Shown: positions 25,594-34,142 of the stretch, piece after piece
Layout of the letters: each line of letters opens with the position of its first letter
How positions within the stretch are numbered: the first letter of the stretch is position 1
Source: Oleiharenicola lentus
GTDB lineage: Bacteria > Verrucomicrobiota > Verrucomicrobiia > Opitutales > Opitutaceae
DNA length: 64,000 bases
Assembly: GCF_004118375.1 (NCBI RefSeq)
Contig: NZ_SDHX01000001.1
Span: forward strand, 2,855,693 to 2,919,692
Direction: 5' to 3'
Program-made: the position numbers and the translations under genes
Notes under the pieces: model-generated
Seen by the model: only the letters and a program-made list of their open reading frames with translations
The model's database searches: none
What the model was told of the DNA's origin: nothing

Positions 25594-26346
25594 ATGTCGC
25601 TGCAAAGCAACCTATCCACCCGGCTTCGTCTCCTCCGGATCGCGCTCACCAAACGGTTCGTCTATGGCGATCTCGGCGACATCATGCGGGACCACGGCAT
25701 GGGCATCACCGATGTTTGCGGCGACACGGAGCCGTTCTCCCTGCTGGCCAAGCTTTCCCCTGACCGGCAGCCCCTGCTGGAATTTCCCACCTTCGACCCG
25801 ACCCCCTTCAACCGGACCGACTCGGCCTACACCGAAGGCTGGTCGTCCGAGCCCAGTGTCTCCCAATTTCTCGGGCGTCTGGTCCATGCAAAGCGCGCCC
25901 GCAAGGTCATCGAGCTGGGCTGCTTCACCGGCTGGTCCACCATCCACATGGCCCATGGCATGCAGCAGGCGGGCACCGGTCACATTCACTACCTCGACTA
26001 CGACCAGCGCTTTCTCGATCAGACGACTGCCAACCTGAGGCGGCTCGGCCTCGCGGAGCTGGGCACGCCGTTGCAGGGCATGTCAACCTCGCCCGACGTG
26101 CTCCGCCAGCTGCCCGCGGAAGCAGATGTCGTCTTCATCGACACCTCCCACGAATACCAGCCGACGCTGGAGGAAATCGCCCTCTATCGCGCCCGGCTCG
26201 CTCCCGGCGGCTGCCTGGTGCTCCACGATTCGCTGTCCGCGCCAGGTGTGCGTCGCGCCGTGCGGGAAAGCCTGGACCGCTTCCATGTCCACACCTTCGC
26301 CACCGAACGCAGCAACGGGCTGACGGTGCTGCTGCCCCGCGCATGA
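25594..26346 (+). CDS. Class I SAM-dependent methyltransferase (O-methyltransferase-like)
   Basis: A 250-residue Rossmann-type methyltransferase. Motif I is VIELGCFTGWSTIHMA (residues about 107-122), the motif II acidic residue is in YLDYDQRF, and DVVFIDTSHEYQPTLEEI followed by GGCLVLHDS matches the CmcI/caffeoyl-CoA O-methyltransferase-like group, where the Asp-His region binds metal. The ATG at 25594 gives MSLQSNLSTRLRLL. It probably methylates a sugar or a small-molecule precursor of the polymer. It ends in a 4-nt ATGA overlap with the next gene. Confidence 0.82.
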   Translation: MSLQSNLSTRLRLLRIALTKRFVYGDLGDIMRDHGMGITDVCGDTEPFSLLAKLSPDRQPLLEFPTFDPTPFNRTDSAYTEGWSSEPSVSQFLGRLVHAKRARKVIELGCFTGWSTIHMAHGMQQAGTGHIHYLDYDQRFLDQTTANLRRLGLAELGTPLQGMSTSPDVLRQLPAEADVVFIDTSHEYQPTLEEIALYRARLAPGGCLVLHDSLSAPGVRRAVRESLDRFHVHTFATERSNGLTVLLPRA

Positions 26347-27200
26347 GCACCTCCGGCTTCGTCTATGTCGCCACGGGCGCGCGCTACGTCGCCGAAGCCT
26401 GCCGCTCCGCCCGCAGCCTGCGCGCGAGCATGCCGGACGCCGCCGTGGCCCTGGTCACGGATTTGCCGCCGGATGAGGCAACCGCCGGCCTCTTCACCAC
26501 TGTTATCGTCCGCACGGAGGTGCGCCACCAGCCCATCGACAAGCTCCTCGCCTGGGAGGCGCCTTTCGAGCGCTGTGTGTTTCTGGACACCGACACCCAT
26601 GTCTGTGGCGACCTCTCCGACCTGTTCATTCTGCTCGACCGTTTCGATCTGGCAGCCGCCCCTGAAACCTTGCGCGGCTGGCACTACACGCTGCCGGAAG
26701 TGCCCGCCGCCTTCCCCGAATACAACACCGGGGTGATCGCCTTCCGGCGCGGTCCCGCAGCCGAGGAATTTTTCCGAACCTGGAAGGCTGACTACGAGAC
26801 GCTGCATGCGAGCAACGGCTTTGTCACCGACCAGCCGGCCTTCCGCCGGGCGGCCTTCCGGGCCGGCGTGAGGATCGCACCGCTGCCCAGTGAGTTTCAC
26901 TTCATCACCATCACCCCGAACTACACCATGTGGGCCGTGCGGCTGCTGCACGGCCGGAGCGACCTGCCGGCACTGGCCCGGGATCTCAACCGCCGGCCCG
27001 GCGCCCGCGCCTTCGTGCCCGGCTTCGGTCCAATCGCGGCTTTTCACGGTCATCGTGCCTGGATCGCCCAGTTATTTCGCCTGTTGATCCGGGGCGTTTG
27101 CGTTCCGTTCGCCGCGCTCCGCCCCCAAAGAACGCTCAAGTCGCATTGGACCGAAGAAGAGCAACGTCTCACCCGGCTCCGCACCAAGCCAACCGAATGA
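26343..27200 (+). CDS. Glycosyltransferase-like protein with DTD motif (GT-A, GT8-like)
   Basis: A 285-residue protein that looks like a GT-A nucleotide-sugar transferase. SGFVYVATGARYVAEA starts the fold, KLLAWEAPFERCVFLDTDTHVCG contains a DxD motif near residue 84, and FPEYNTGVIAFRRG and TDQPAFRRAAF match the later motifs of GT8/glycogenin-like enzymes. The C-terminus is basic with a hydrophobic patch (LFRLLIRGVCVPFAAL), perhaps for membrane contact. It overlaps both neighbours by four bases. No named family is certain. Confidence 0.7.
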   Translation: MSTSGFVYVATGARYVAEACRSARSLRASMPDAAVALVTDLPPDEATAGLFTTVIVRTEVRHQPIDKLLAWEAPFERCVFLDTDTHVCGDLSDLFILLDRFDLAAAPETLRGWHYTLPEVPAAFPEYNTGVIAFRRGPAAEEFFRTWKADYETLHASNGFVTDQPAFRRAAFRAGVRIAPLPSEFHFITITPNYTMWAVRLLHGRSDLPALARDLNRRPGARAFVPGFGPIAAFHGHRAWIAQLFRLLIRGVCVPFAALRPQRTLKSHWTEEEQRLTRLRTKPTE

Positions 27201-28141
27201 CCCCCGGCCAGTTCTTGCTCCGCTTCTACCACACGCCGATGAACCGGCTGAAGGATTCGTTGCGCAACGGTGGTCCCCTCACCGAGCGCGAGACCGAGCG
27301 GCAACGACAGCTGATGATCGAGGCGGCCCGCCACTTGCCGGAGCTGCCGCAACCCGCCAACGCCCCGCGGGTCGCGTTGCACCTGCTCACGGGCAAGCGC
27401 TTCCTCTACCAGGCCGCCTTTTGCCTGCACTCGTTCGCCCGACATTCCGGCGCGGCCATCGAGGCGCACGTTTACGACGACGGCAGTTTCGACGAGGATC
27501 TGCTTTCAGAATTGGCCCGGCTTGGTCCCGGTGTCGTTTTTCATCCGATGGCCGAAACCAGCGCCAAACTCGACGCCTTGCTGCCGGAGTCGCGTTTTCC
27601 CGTGCTGCGCGAGCGGTGGCGCAATTATCCGAACATCCGCAAGCTGACCGATCCGCACCTCGGGTCCACCGGCTGGAAACTCGTGATTGATTCCGACCTG
27701 CTCTTCTTCCGGCGTCCGGACTTCCTCCTCGCCTGGTGTGCTGCGCCGGACCGCCCGCTGCACGCGGTGGACTGCGCGGAGAGCTACGGCTACTCGCGCA
27801 GCTTGCTGGAAAAACTGGCCGGCGCCCCGATTCCCCCGCTGGTGAACGTGGGTCTGTGCGGCCTCCGCAGCGAGTTGCTCGACTGGAACGAGCTCGAGGC
27901 CTGGTGCGCCGAACTCATCGCCCGGGAGAAAACCAGCTACTACCTGGAACAGGCCCTCGTCGCGATGCTGGTCGCACGCACCCAACCCTGCGCCATCGCC
28001 CCGGCCGGCGACTATCTCACCAAGCCCGACCGCGCGGAAGGCATGCAGCCCCGCGCCGTCATGCACCACTACGTCGCCGAATCGAAACGCTGGTATTACC
28101 GCCACGGCTGGCGCGAAGCACAGCGGGCGTTGAAACCATGA
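27197..28141 (+). CDS. Putative glycosyltransferase (nucleotide-diphospho-sugar transferase fold)
   Basis: A 314-residue protein probably of the GT-A superfamily. RVALHLLTGKRFLYQAAFCLHSF resembles the first strand and helix, WKLVIDSDLLFFRRPDFLL contains a DSD in place of DxD, and PLVNVGLCGLRSE and YYLEQALVAML correspond to the NTG and DQ motifs of GT8-like enzymes. The ATG at 27197 overlaps the preceding stop (ATGA). It may act in series with the preceding DTD-motif gene. I infer sugar transfer from fold and context only. Confidence 0.62.
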   Translation: MTPGQFLLRFYHTPMNRLKDSLRNGGPLTERETERQRQLMIEAARHLPELPQPANAPRVALHLLTGKRFLYQAAFCLHSFARHSGAAIEAHVYDDGSFDEDLLSELARLGPGVVFHPMAETSAKLDALLPESRFPVLRERWRNYPNIRKLTDPHLGSTGWKLVIDSDLLFFRRPDFLLAWCAAPDRPLHAVDCAESYGYSRSLLEKLAGAPIPPLVNVGLCGLRSELLDWNELEAWCAELIAREKTSYYLEQALVAMLVARTQPCAIAPAGDYLTKPDRAEGMQPRAVMHHYVAESKRWYYRHGWREAQRALKP

Positions 28142-29091
28142 CGGCGCCACTCGTCAGCCTCATCATCCCCTGCCACAATGCCGAGGCGTGGCTGGCCGAA
28201 ACAGTGGAATCGGCCCTGGCCCAGACCTGGCCGCACCGGGAGATCATCGTGGTGAACGACGGTTCTCGCGACGGCAGCCTGACGGTGGCGCAGCGCTTCA
28301 CCGGTCGCGGTGTGACTGTGGTGAACCAGCCCAACCGCGGCGCCAGCGCAGCCCGCAACCATGGCTTCCAGCTGGCCCGCGGTGCGTTCATCAAGTTCCT
28401 CGACGCCGATGATCTGCTCTCGCCGGACGCCCTGTCCGCGCAGGTCGCCGCACTCGCCGGCAATCCAAGCGGACTCGCCTTCGGCCCGTGGGCGCGATTC
28501 CACGAAGACCACTCGCGCGCGGTCTTCACCCCGCACCCCGGCTGGCACGACGGCAACGGACTCGCCTGGATCAAGGAAACCTGGCGTGACACCGAGCCGA
28601 TGTATCAGTGCGGCATATTTCTGATTCCGCGCCTGCTCTTGGAGAAGTCCGGCGGATGGGACGAGCGGCTGACCCTGATCGACGACTTCGAATTCTTCAC
28701 CCGGCTGGCCCTCGCTTCATCCGGGCTGGTTTTCACCCCGGACGCCAAGCTCCTTTATCGCTCGGGTTTGCCCGGGAGCCTTTCCGGTCACAAAAGCCGC
28801 CGGGCCTGGGAATCCGCGATCCTCTCCACCAACCTCGCCATCGGACACCTGATCGCCGTCGAGGACTCGGGCGAGACGCGCCGGCTCTCGGCCAACATGC
28901 TCCAGAAACTGATCTACAGTTTCTATCCCGAACACGGGGACCTGCGCCAAGCGGTGGAGCAACGCGTCGCCGAACTGGGCGGCTCCGACTTGCGGCCCGG
29001 CGGCGGGGCCGGATTCCAGAAGCTTGCCCGCCTCGCCGGCTGGCGTTTCGCGGCTGGCGTCCGTCACCTGATCGGACGTCGCCCCCGCTAA
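28138..29091 (+). CDS. Glycosyltransferase family 2
   Basis: A 317-residue GT2 enzyme with all N-terminal hallmarks: LVSLIIPCHNAEAWLAETVE, IIVVNDGSRDGSL, NQPNRGASAARNHGF and the DxD-type KFLDADDLL near residue 96. The C-terminus has a WDERLTLIDDFEFFTRLA segment, typical of GT2 acceptor-site EDxE-like motifs. ATG at 28138 overlaps the upstream stop by four bases. Likely inverting transferase at the cytosolic membrane face. Confidence 0.9.
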   Translation: MTAPLVSLIIPCHNAEAWLAETVESALAQTWPHREIIVVNDGSRDGSLTVAQRFTGRGVTVVNQPNRGASAARNHGFQLARGAFIKFLDADDLLSPDALSAQVAALAGNPSGLAFGPWARFHEDHSRAVFTPHPGWHDGNGLAWIKETWRDTEPMYQCGIFLIPRLLLEKSGGWDERLTLIDDFEFFTRLALASSGLVFTPDAKLLYRSGLPGSLSGHKSRRAWESAILSTNLAIGHLIAVEDSGETRRLSANMLQKLIYSFYPEHGDLRQAVEQRVAELGGSDLRPGGGAGFQKLARLAGWRFAAGVRHLIGRRPR

Positions 29092-29098
29092 TTGCCCG

Positions 29099-30316
29099 AT
29101 GGCCCGCATCCGCATCTATCTAGCCCGCCACCTCTGCACCGCGCCGCGCCCGCAGAAGGAGGCCGATGCCCTCGCCGCGGCCGGGCACGAGGTCACGGTG
29201 CACGGCGTGTGCTTCGATCCGGTCTCCGCAGATCGCGACGCCCAATTGGCGCAAGGACGTGCCTGGCGTTGGGCGCCCGTCGCCGATTTCACCGCCAAGG
29301 GTCAGGCGACATGCTGGCTGGTCGCCCGCCTTCGTCATCGCCTCGCGCGTGACTGGTTCGCGCTCACCGGCCGGGTGACTTCCGAAGTCTGGGGCTACGC
29401 GCAGGGTGCGCTGATGCGTCACGCCCTGCAGGATCCGGCCGACCTCACCATCGTCCATTCGGAAGGCGGCCTCGCGATCGCCGCGGAACTTCATCGGCGC
29501 GGCCAACGGATCGGTGTCGATTACGAGGATTGGTTCTCGCGTGACCTGCCAACCGACCAGCAACGCGGCCGGCCTGTCGAGCGTCTGGCCGAGTTGGAAG
29601 CCACGCTCGGGCGCGCGACACCCTACGCCACGACGACCTCGCGCGCCCTCGCCCAGGCGCTGGCCACGCAATTCAAGGGGCCGGCCCCGTCCGTGATCTA
29701 CAACACCTTTCCCGCCGGACCGGAGCCCGAAGTCACTTCGGCCAACGGACGCGCCGTGGCGTTGCATTGGTTTTCGCAAGTCATCGGCCCGGGGCGCGGT
29801 CTCGAATGCCTGATGGCCGCTCTGCCCGGCTTGACCTTCAATTGGATGTTGCACCTCCGCGGCGAAATCAGCTCGCCCTACAAAAACGAGCTGCTGGCCC
29901 GTCTGCCCGCCGAATTGAGCAGTCGGATTCAGTTTCACCCGACGGTGTCGCACGATCAGCTCGCAACCGCCATCGCCCGCCACGACATCGGGCTCGCGCT
30001 GGAGGAAAGCACCATCCCCAGCCGCAATCTCACGCTCACCAACAAATTTTTCCACTACCTCCAGTCCGGTCTGGCGGTCGTGGCCAGCGATACCGCCGGC
30101 CACCGCGAAGGCCTCGCGCTCGCCCCGGGCGCCGGGGTGATTTTCCCGGCTGGCAATGCGGAAGCCCTCGCGTCCGCCCTGAACCGTCTCGCCGCCGATC
30201 CCGATTCCCTGCTCGCCGCGAGAAAGGCGGCCCGAAACGCCTTCGTCGCCACCCTGGCGCACGAAACCCAGGCCGCCCGCTACGCCGCGCTGGCGTCCGC
30301 CGCGCTCGCCCACTGA
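29099..30316 (+). CDS. Glycosyltransferase, GT4-like
   Basis: A 405-residue GT-B protein. The N-terminal half has the classic PQKEADALAAAGHEVTVHG pattern. The C-terminal half is divergent: LHLRGEISSPYKNELLA, VSHDQLATAIARHDIGLALEES, then LTNKFFHYLQSGLAVVASD, where the usual E-x7-E motif is replaced by LTNKFFHYLQSG, seen in a subset of GT4-like capsule enzymes. Possibly binds a donor other than the common UDP/GDP sugars. Its stop overlaps the next ATG by one base (TGATG). Confidence 0.8.
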   Translation: MARIRIYLARHLCTAPRPQKEADALAAAGHEVTVHGVCFDPVSADRDAQLAQGRAWRWAPVADFTAKGQATCWLVARLRHRLARDWFALTGRVTSEVWGYAQGALMRHALQDPADLTIVHSEGGLAIAAELHRRGQRIGVDYEDWFSRDLPTDQQRGRPVERLAELEATLGRATPYATTTSRALAQALATQFKGPAPSVIYNTFPAGPEPEVTSANGRAVALHWFSQVIGPGRGLECLMAALPGLTFNWMLHLRGEISSPYKNELLARLPAELSSRIQFHPTVSHDQLATAIARHDIGLALEESTIPSRNLTLTNKFFHYLQSGLAVVASDTAGHREGLALAPGAGVIFPAGNAEALASALNRLAADPDSLLAARKAARNAFVATLAHETQAARYAALASAALAH

Positions 30317-31371
30317 TGCGCATCCTCCTCACCGCCGATCCCATCATTCCGGTGCCGCCCGCCGGCTACGGCGGAATTGAGCGCATCGTGGACGCCCTGG
30401 CACGCGAGTTCCGCCGTCGCGGCCACACGGTCGGTCTCGTCGCGAAAGCCGGATCCACTTGCCCGGTGGATGCTTTCTTCCCTTGGCCGGGCGACAACGT
30501 GAGCGGCAAGCTCGACACCCTGCGCAACACGTTCGCGCTGGCGAAGGCGGTGCGGGAATTTGAGCCGGATCTGGTCCACAGTTATTCCCGTCTTGCCTAC
30601 CTGTCGCTGATTCAACCGACCGCCCGGCCCAAAATCATGTCCTACCAGCGCCATGTTTCGCCCGGGCAGGTCCGCCCCGCCCTGCGCCTGGCCCGCCGCG
30701 ATTCACTGACTTTCACGGGCTGCAGCGAGTTTATCTGCGCCCAGGGCCGGTCCCCGGGCACCCAGTGGACCGCGATCCCGAACTTCGTGGAAATTGATCG
30801 CATTGACTTCCAAGCCGAAGTGCCCGCGGACGCCCCGCTGCTATTCCTCAGCCGCGTCGAGTCGATCAAGGGACCAGACGTGGCCATCGCCATTGCACGA
30901 CGATGCGGCCGCCGGCTGTTGATCGCCGGCAACCGGGCCACGGAAGGCCCTGAAGCGGAATTCTTCGAGCGCGAGGTCGCCCCGCATCTGGGGCATGACG
31001 GCATCGAGTGGGTCGGCGAAGTCGGCGACCTGGAGAAGAACCGGCTGCTCGGCCGCTGTGCCGCCCTCGTCGTGCCCATCCGGTGGGACGAGCCCTTCGG
31101 CATCGTGTTCGCCGAGGCGCTCGCCGCCGGCACACCCGTCATCAGCTGCGCCCGTGGCGCCCTCCCGGAAATCATCCGTCCGGGCACCACCGGCTTCTTT
31201 GTGCAAAACGCGGAGGAAGGCGCCGCCGCCGTCACCCGGCTCGGCTCGCTCGATCGGCGCGCCTGTCGGACAGATGCGGAGCAGCGCTTCAGTCTCGCCC
31301 GCTGCGCAGACCTTTACCTCGCACTTTACCAGGAAGCCTGTGGCCGAGCGACCGCCGGCCCGTCCGCATGA
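30316..31371 (+). CDS. Glycosyltransferase family 4
   Basis: A 351-residue retaining GT-B enzyme: MRILLTADPIIPVPPAGYGG with the IERIVDALAREFRRRGH helix, and the C-terminal signature WDEPFGIVFAEALAAGTPVI (E-x7-E near residue 260). LLFLSRVESIKGPDVAI marks the donor-binding domain. The frame is open from 29767 but only as a shadow of the preceding gene; the overlap start at 30316 is consistent with the rest of the locus. Confidence 0.9.
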   Translation: MRILLTADPIIPVPPAGYGGIERIVDALAREFRRRGHTVGLVAKAGSTCPVDAFFPWPGDNVSGKLDTLRNTFALAKAVREFEPDLVHSYSRLAYLSLIQPTARPKIMSYQRHVSPGQVRPALRLARRDSLTFTGCSEFICAQGRSPGTQWTAIPNFVEIDRIDFQAEVPADAPLLFLSRVESIKGPDVAIAIARRCGRRLLIAGNRATEGPEAEFFEREVAPHLGHDGIEWVGEVGDLEKNRLLGRCAALVVPIRWDEPFGIVFAEALAAGTPVISCARGALPEIIRPGTTGFFVQNAEEGAAAVTRLGSLDRRACRTDAEQRFSLARCADLYLALYQEACGRATAGPSA

Positions 31372-32672
31372 AACGCCTGCTGATCGTCAGTCCGCATTTT
31401 CCACCGGTCAACGCACCGGACATGCAGCGCGTGCGCATGAGCCTGCCGCATTTCGTGAAGGCCGGGTGGGAAGTCACCGTGCTAACGGCGGATGACCGGG
31501 AGCCGCAGGCCCCGCTGGAACCGGCCCTCCTGCAGACCGTGCCCGATTCCGTGCGAGTGATCCGGGTGCCCTGTCTCAGCCGGCGTTGGACGCGTTTCTT
31601 CGGTCTCAACAACCTCGCGTGGCGGATGCTGCCCTTTCTCGCCACCGCGGGCATCCGCCTCATCCGCACCTGGCGTCCGTCGGTGATTTATTTTTCCACC
31701 ACGCAGTTCACGACGATGCCGCTCGGGCGCCTCTGGCGCCGCAGCTACGGCCTCCCTTACGTGATCGACCTGCAGGACCCATGGGTGAACGACTACTACC
31801 GCCAGCCCGGCGCCCCCCCGCCGCCCGGCGGCTGGAAATACCGCTTCGCCGACGCCAGCGCGCGCCTGCTCGAAGGCTGGACCTTGCGCCGCAGTGCTCA
31901 CGTTATCAGCGTGTCCGCCCGCTACCTCGACGACCTGGCGCGCCGTTATCCGTGGTGGACGCCCGACCGCGGCAGTGTGCTGACCTTTGGCGCACCGGAC
32001 GAGGACTTCGCGCTGTTGCGCGCCCGACCCGATGCGACGCGAGCGTTGCTGCCCGCTGGCAAGCGCTCCCTGCGGATCGCCTACGCCGGACGCCTCGGAC
32101 CGGACATGCTGCCCACCCTCGAGGTCCTCTTCGCCGCCGTCGCGCGCTGCCGGGACGCCACGCGTCCGGTTGAACTGTATTTCTTCGGCACCTCCTACGC
32201 CGGAGCGGACCGGGCGGAATCGACCGGGACCGCCTGTGCGCAGCGCCACGGCATCGCGGACCTCGTGCATGAGCAACCGGCCCGGATCGGCTATCTGGAT
32301 TCGCTGCGCCTGCTGATAGATACCGACGTCGCGCTGGTGCTGGGCTCCGAGGATCAGGGATACTCGCCGTCCAAAATCTACCCGACGCTGCTCGCCGGAC
32401 GCCCCACGATGGCTATCGCACCGACCGGGAGCGTTCTGGCCGGAGCCGTCGAGGAACTCGGCGGTGCGGCCCTCGTCACCTACCGGCCGCAACCGACCGC
32501 GGACGATCAGGCCGTCGCGGCGCTGACCAGTTTGCTGCAGCATTGCATCGCCGGCCGGCCCCTGCCCGCACCACCGCTGGACCGCGCACGCTTGGAGGTC
32601 CGGCATTCGGCCGCGGCGGTGGCCCGCCGCCAATTGGAGATTTTCTCCCGCGTCATCGGCTGTTCAGACTGA
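31368..32672 (+). CDS. Glycosyltransferase, GT4-like
   Basis: A 434-residue GT-B protein. KRLLIVSPHFPPVNAPDMQRVR begins a domain like that of WcaI/GT4 enzymes that act on sugar-PP-lipids, and PYVIDLQDPWVNDYYRQPG is the typical D-x-Q-DPW segment. The second domain has LRIAYAGRLGPDMLPTLEVL and a C-terminal SPSKIYPTLLAGRPTMAI in place of the E-x7-E motif, as in related membrane-associated members. A proline-rich turn (GAPPPPGG) sits after DPW. ATGA overlap with the previous gene. Confidence 0.82.
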   Translation: MKRLLIVSPHFPPVNAPDMQRVRMSLPHFVKAGWEVTVLTADDREPQAPLEPALLQTVPDSVRVIRVPCLSRRWTRFFGLNNLAWRMLPFLATAGIRLIRTWRPSVIYFSTTQFTTMPLGRLWRRSYGLPYVIDLQDPWVNDYYRQPGAPPPPGGWKYRFADASARLLEGWTLRRSAHVISVSARYLDDLARRYPWWTPDRGSVLTFGAPDEDFALLRARPDATRALLPAGKRSLRIAYAGRLGPDMLPTLEVLFAAVARCRDATRPVELYFFGTSYAGADRAESTGTACAQRHGIADLVHEQPARIGYLDSLRLLIDTDVALVLGSEDQGYSPSKIYPTLLAGRPTMAIAPTGSVLAGAVEELGGAALVTYRPQPTADDQAVAALTSLLQHCIAGRPLPAPPLDRARLEVRHSAAAVARRQLEIFSRVIGCSD

Positions 32673-32681
32673 GCCGTTAAA

Positions 32682-34136
32682 ATGGAAAACATCAGCCGCG
32701 ATTCCCAACCCGCCACGCAGGCGATGGACTACACGCTGCTCGGTGGCGAGCATCTCGAACGCGGCAAGCGCCTGTTCACCACCGGCCTCGTGCTGCTCGC
32801 CGCGGCGCTCGGCTACCTCGGCTACACGGCCAACACCGAAAACAGCCTCCATGTTTTCCAAGGGCTGCTCATCCTGACCCTCTCCGTGCTCCCCGGCCTG
32901 CTCTGGGCGAAGACGGGGGGCAGCCGCTTCCCGGTCTTTGAGACGATCATGCTGCTTTGCGCCAACTCCTATGCGCTGCCGCTGCTGAACGTGCGGGAGC
33001 AGATGGCCGACTACAGTGACGAGGTCATCACCCGCTCCGGCTGGCTGGTGGTCCTCTACGTGATTTGCGCCAACGTCGTTTACCGGGTCACGCGCGGCGA
33101 CCCGGGACGCGGCAGCTTCTGGACGGAATCCCTGCTGTCCCCCGGCATTGAGCGCTCGGTGATCTATGGCCTGCCGGTCTCCGCGCTATACGTGGGCATC
33201 AGCGTGTTCACCGACTGGATTCCCCCGGCACTGGGCAGCGTGCTGCGCGCGGTGTTTTTCGGGCTGAGCATCCTCTGCACCTTTATCAGCGCCCAGCGCT
33301 GGGGCCGTGGCGAGCTGACCCAGGGGGAAAAGAGCCTGTTCGTGTGCTCGCTGGTGCCGCAGATGATCTTCATGTCCGTGGGCCTCGTGCTGATCGGCGC
33401 CATCAGCCAGGTCGGCATCGCGCTGCTCGGCTACCTGTCGGGCGGCAAGCGCATCCCGTGGGTGGTGATGCTCGTGACCTTCGCCATTCTGGCGGTCCTG
33501 CACACCGGCAAGTCGCGCATGCGTGAAAAATACTGGGAAGGCGAACTGCCCCAGCCCGGCCTCACGCAGCTGGCGGATTACTACGGCGAATGGTTCGAAT
33601 ACGGCCTCCAGAAGGCGGAGGAAAAAAAAGCCGCCAGCCGGCGCCTGCTCGAGCGCACCTCGCTCATGCACATCCTCTGCCTGATCGGTTCCTACACGCC
33701 CCAGCGGCAGGATTACCTCTACGGTTCCACCTACCGGCACGTCCTGCCCCAGCTCATTCCCCGCTTTTTCTGGCCGGAAAAACCCAAGTCCCACATCGCC
33801 ACCTACGAACTCTCGATCTACTACGGCATCCAGCGCGAGGAGGACACCGAGACCACCACCATCGCGTTCGGTCTGCTGGCCGAGGCTTACGCCAACTTCG
33901 GCCTTTTCGGCGCCATCCTGCTGGGTACGTTCTGGGGCTTCACGCTCAAGAAGCTCCAGATCTGGTCCACCTTCAGCCCGATGCTTTCCTTCGCCGGCCT
34001 GATGATGGTGCTTCTGACCGCATGGGCCTTCAACTCCGAGCTCACGATGGCGGCGTGGATCTCCTCGTTCCAGCAGGCGCTCGTCGTGGTGCTGGGCGTG
34101 CCGTTCCTCATCAAGAACCTTCTCGGCGGAAACTGA
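32682..34136 (+). CDS. Polytopic membrane protein, Wzy-type polymerase candidate
   Basis: A 484-residue membrane protein with roughly ten predicted helices (for example TTGLVLLAAALGYLGYTA, VVLYVICANVVY, TFAILAVLH) and a long loop from about residue 285 to 385 that contains RQDYLYGSTYRHVLPQLIPR. The tail has FGLFGAILLGTFWGFTL. Topology, length and the position among glycosyltransferases fit a Wzy-type O-antigen polymerase, a class with very low sequence identity. The assignment rests on topology and context. A role in periplasmic polymerisation would normally need a Wzx flippase, which is not seen here. Confidence 0.6.
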   Translation: MENISRDSQPATQAMDYTLLGGEHLERGKRLFTTGLVLLAAALGYLGYTANTENSLHVFQGLLILTLSVLPGLLWAKTGGSRFPVFETIMLLCANSYALPLLNVREQMADYSDEVITRSGWLVVLYVICANVVYRVTRGDPGRGSFWTESLLSPGIERSVIYGLPVSALYVGISVFTDWIPPALGSVLRAVFFGLSILCTFISAQRWGRGELTQGEKSLFVCSLVPQMIFMSVGLVLIGAISQVGIALLGYLSGGKRIPWVVMLVTFAILAVLHTGKSRMREKYWEGELPQPGLTQLADYYGEWFEYGLQKAEEKKAASRRLLERTSLMHILCLIGSYTPQRQDYLYGSTYRHVLPQLIPRFFWPEKPKSHIATYELSIYYGIQREEDTETTTIAFGLLAEAYANFGLFGAILLGTFWGFTLKKLQIWSTFSPMLSFAGLMMVLLTAWAFNSELTMAAWISSFQQALVVVLGVPFLIKNLLGGN

Positions 34137-34142
34137 CCTCGC

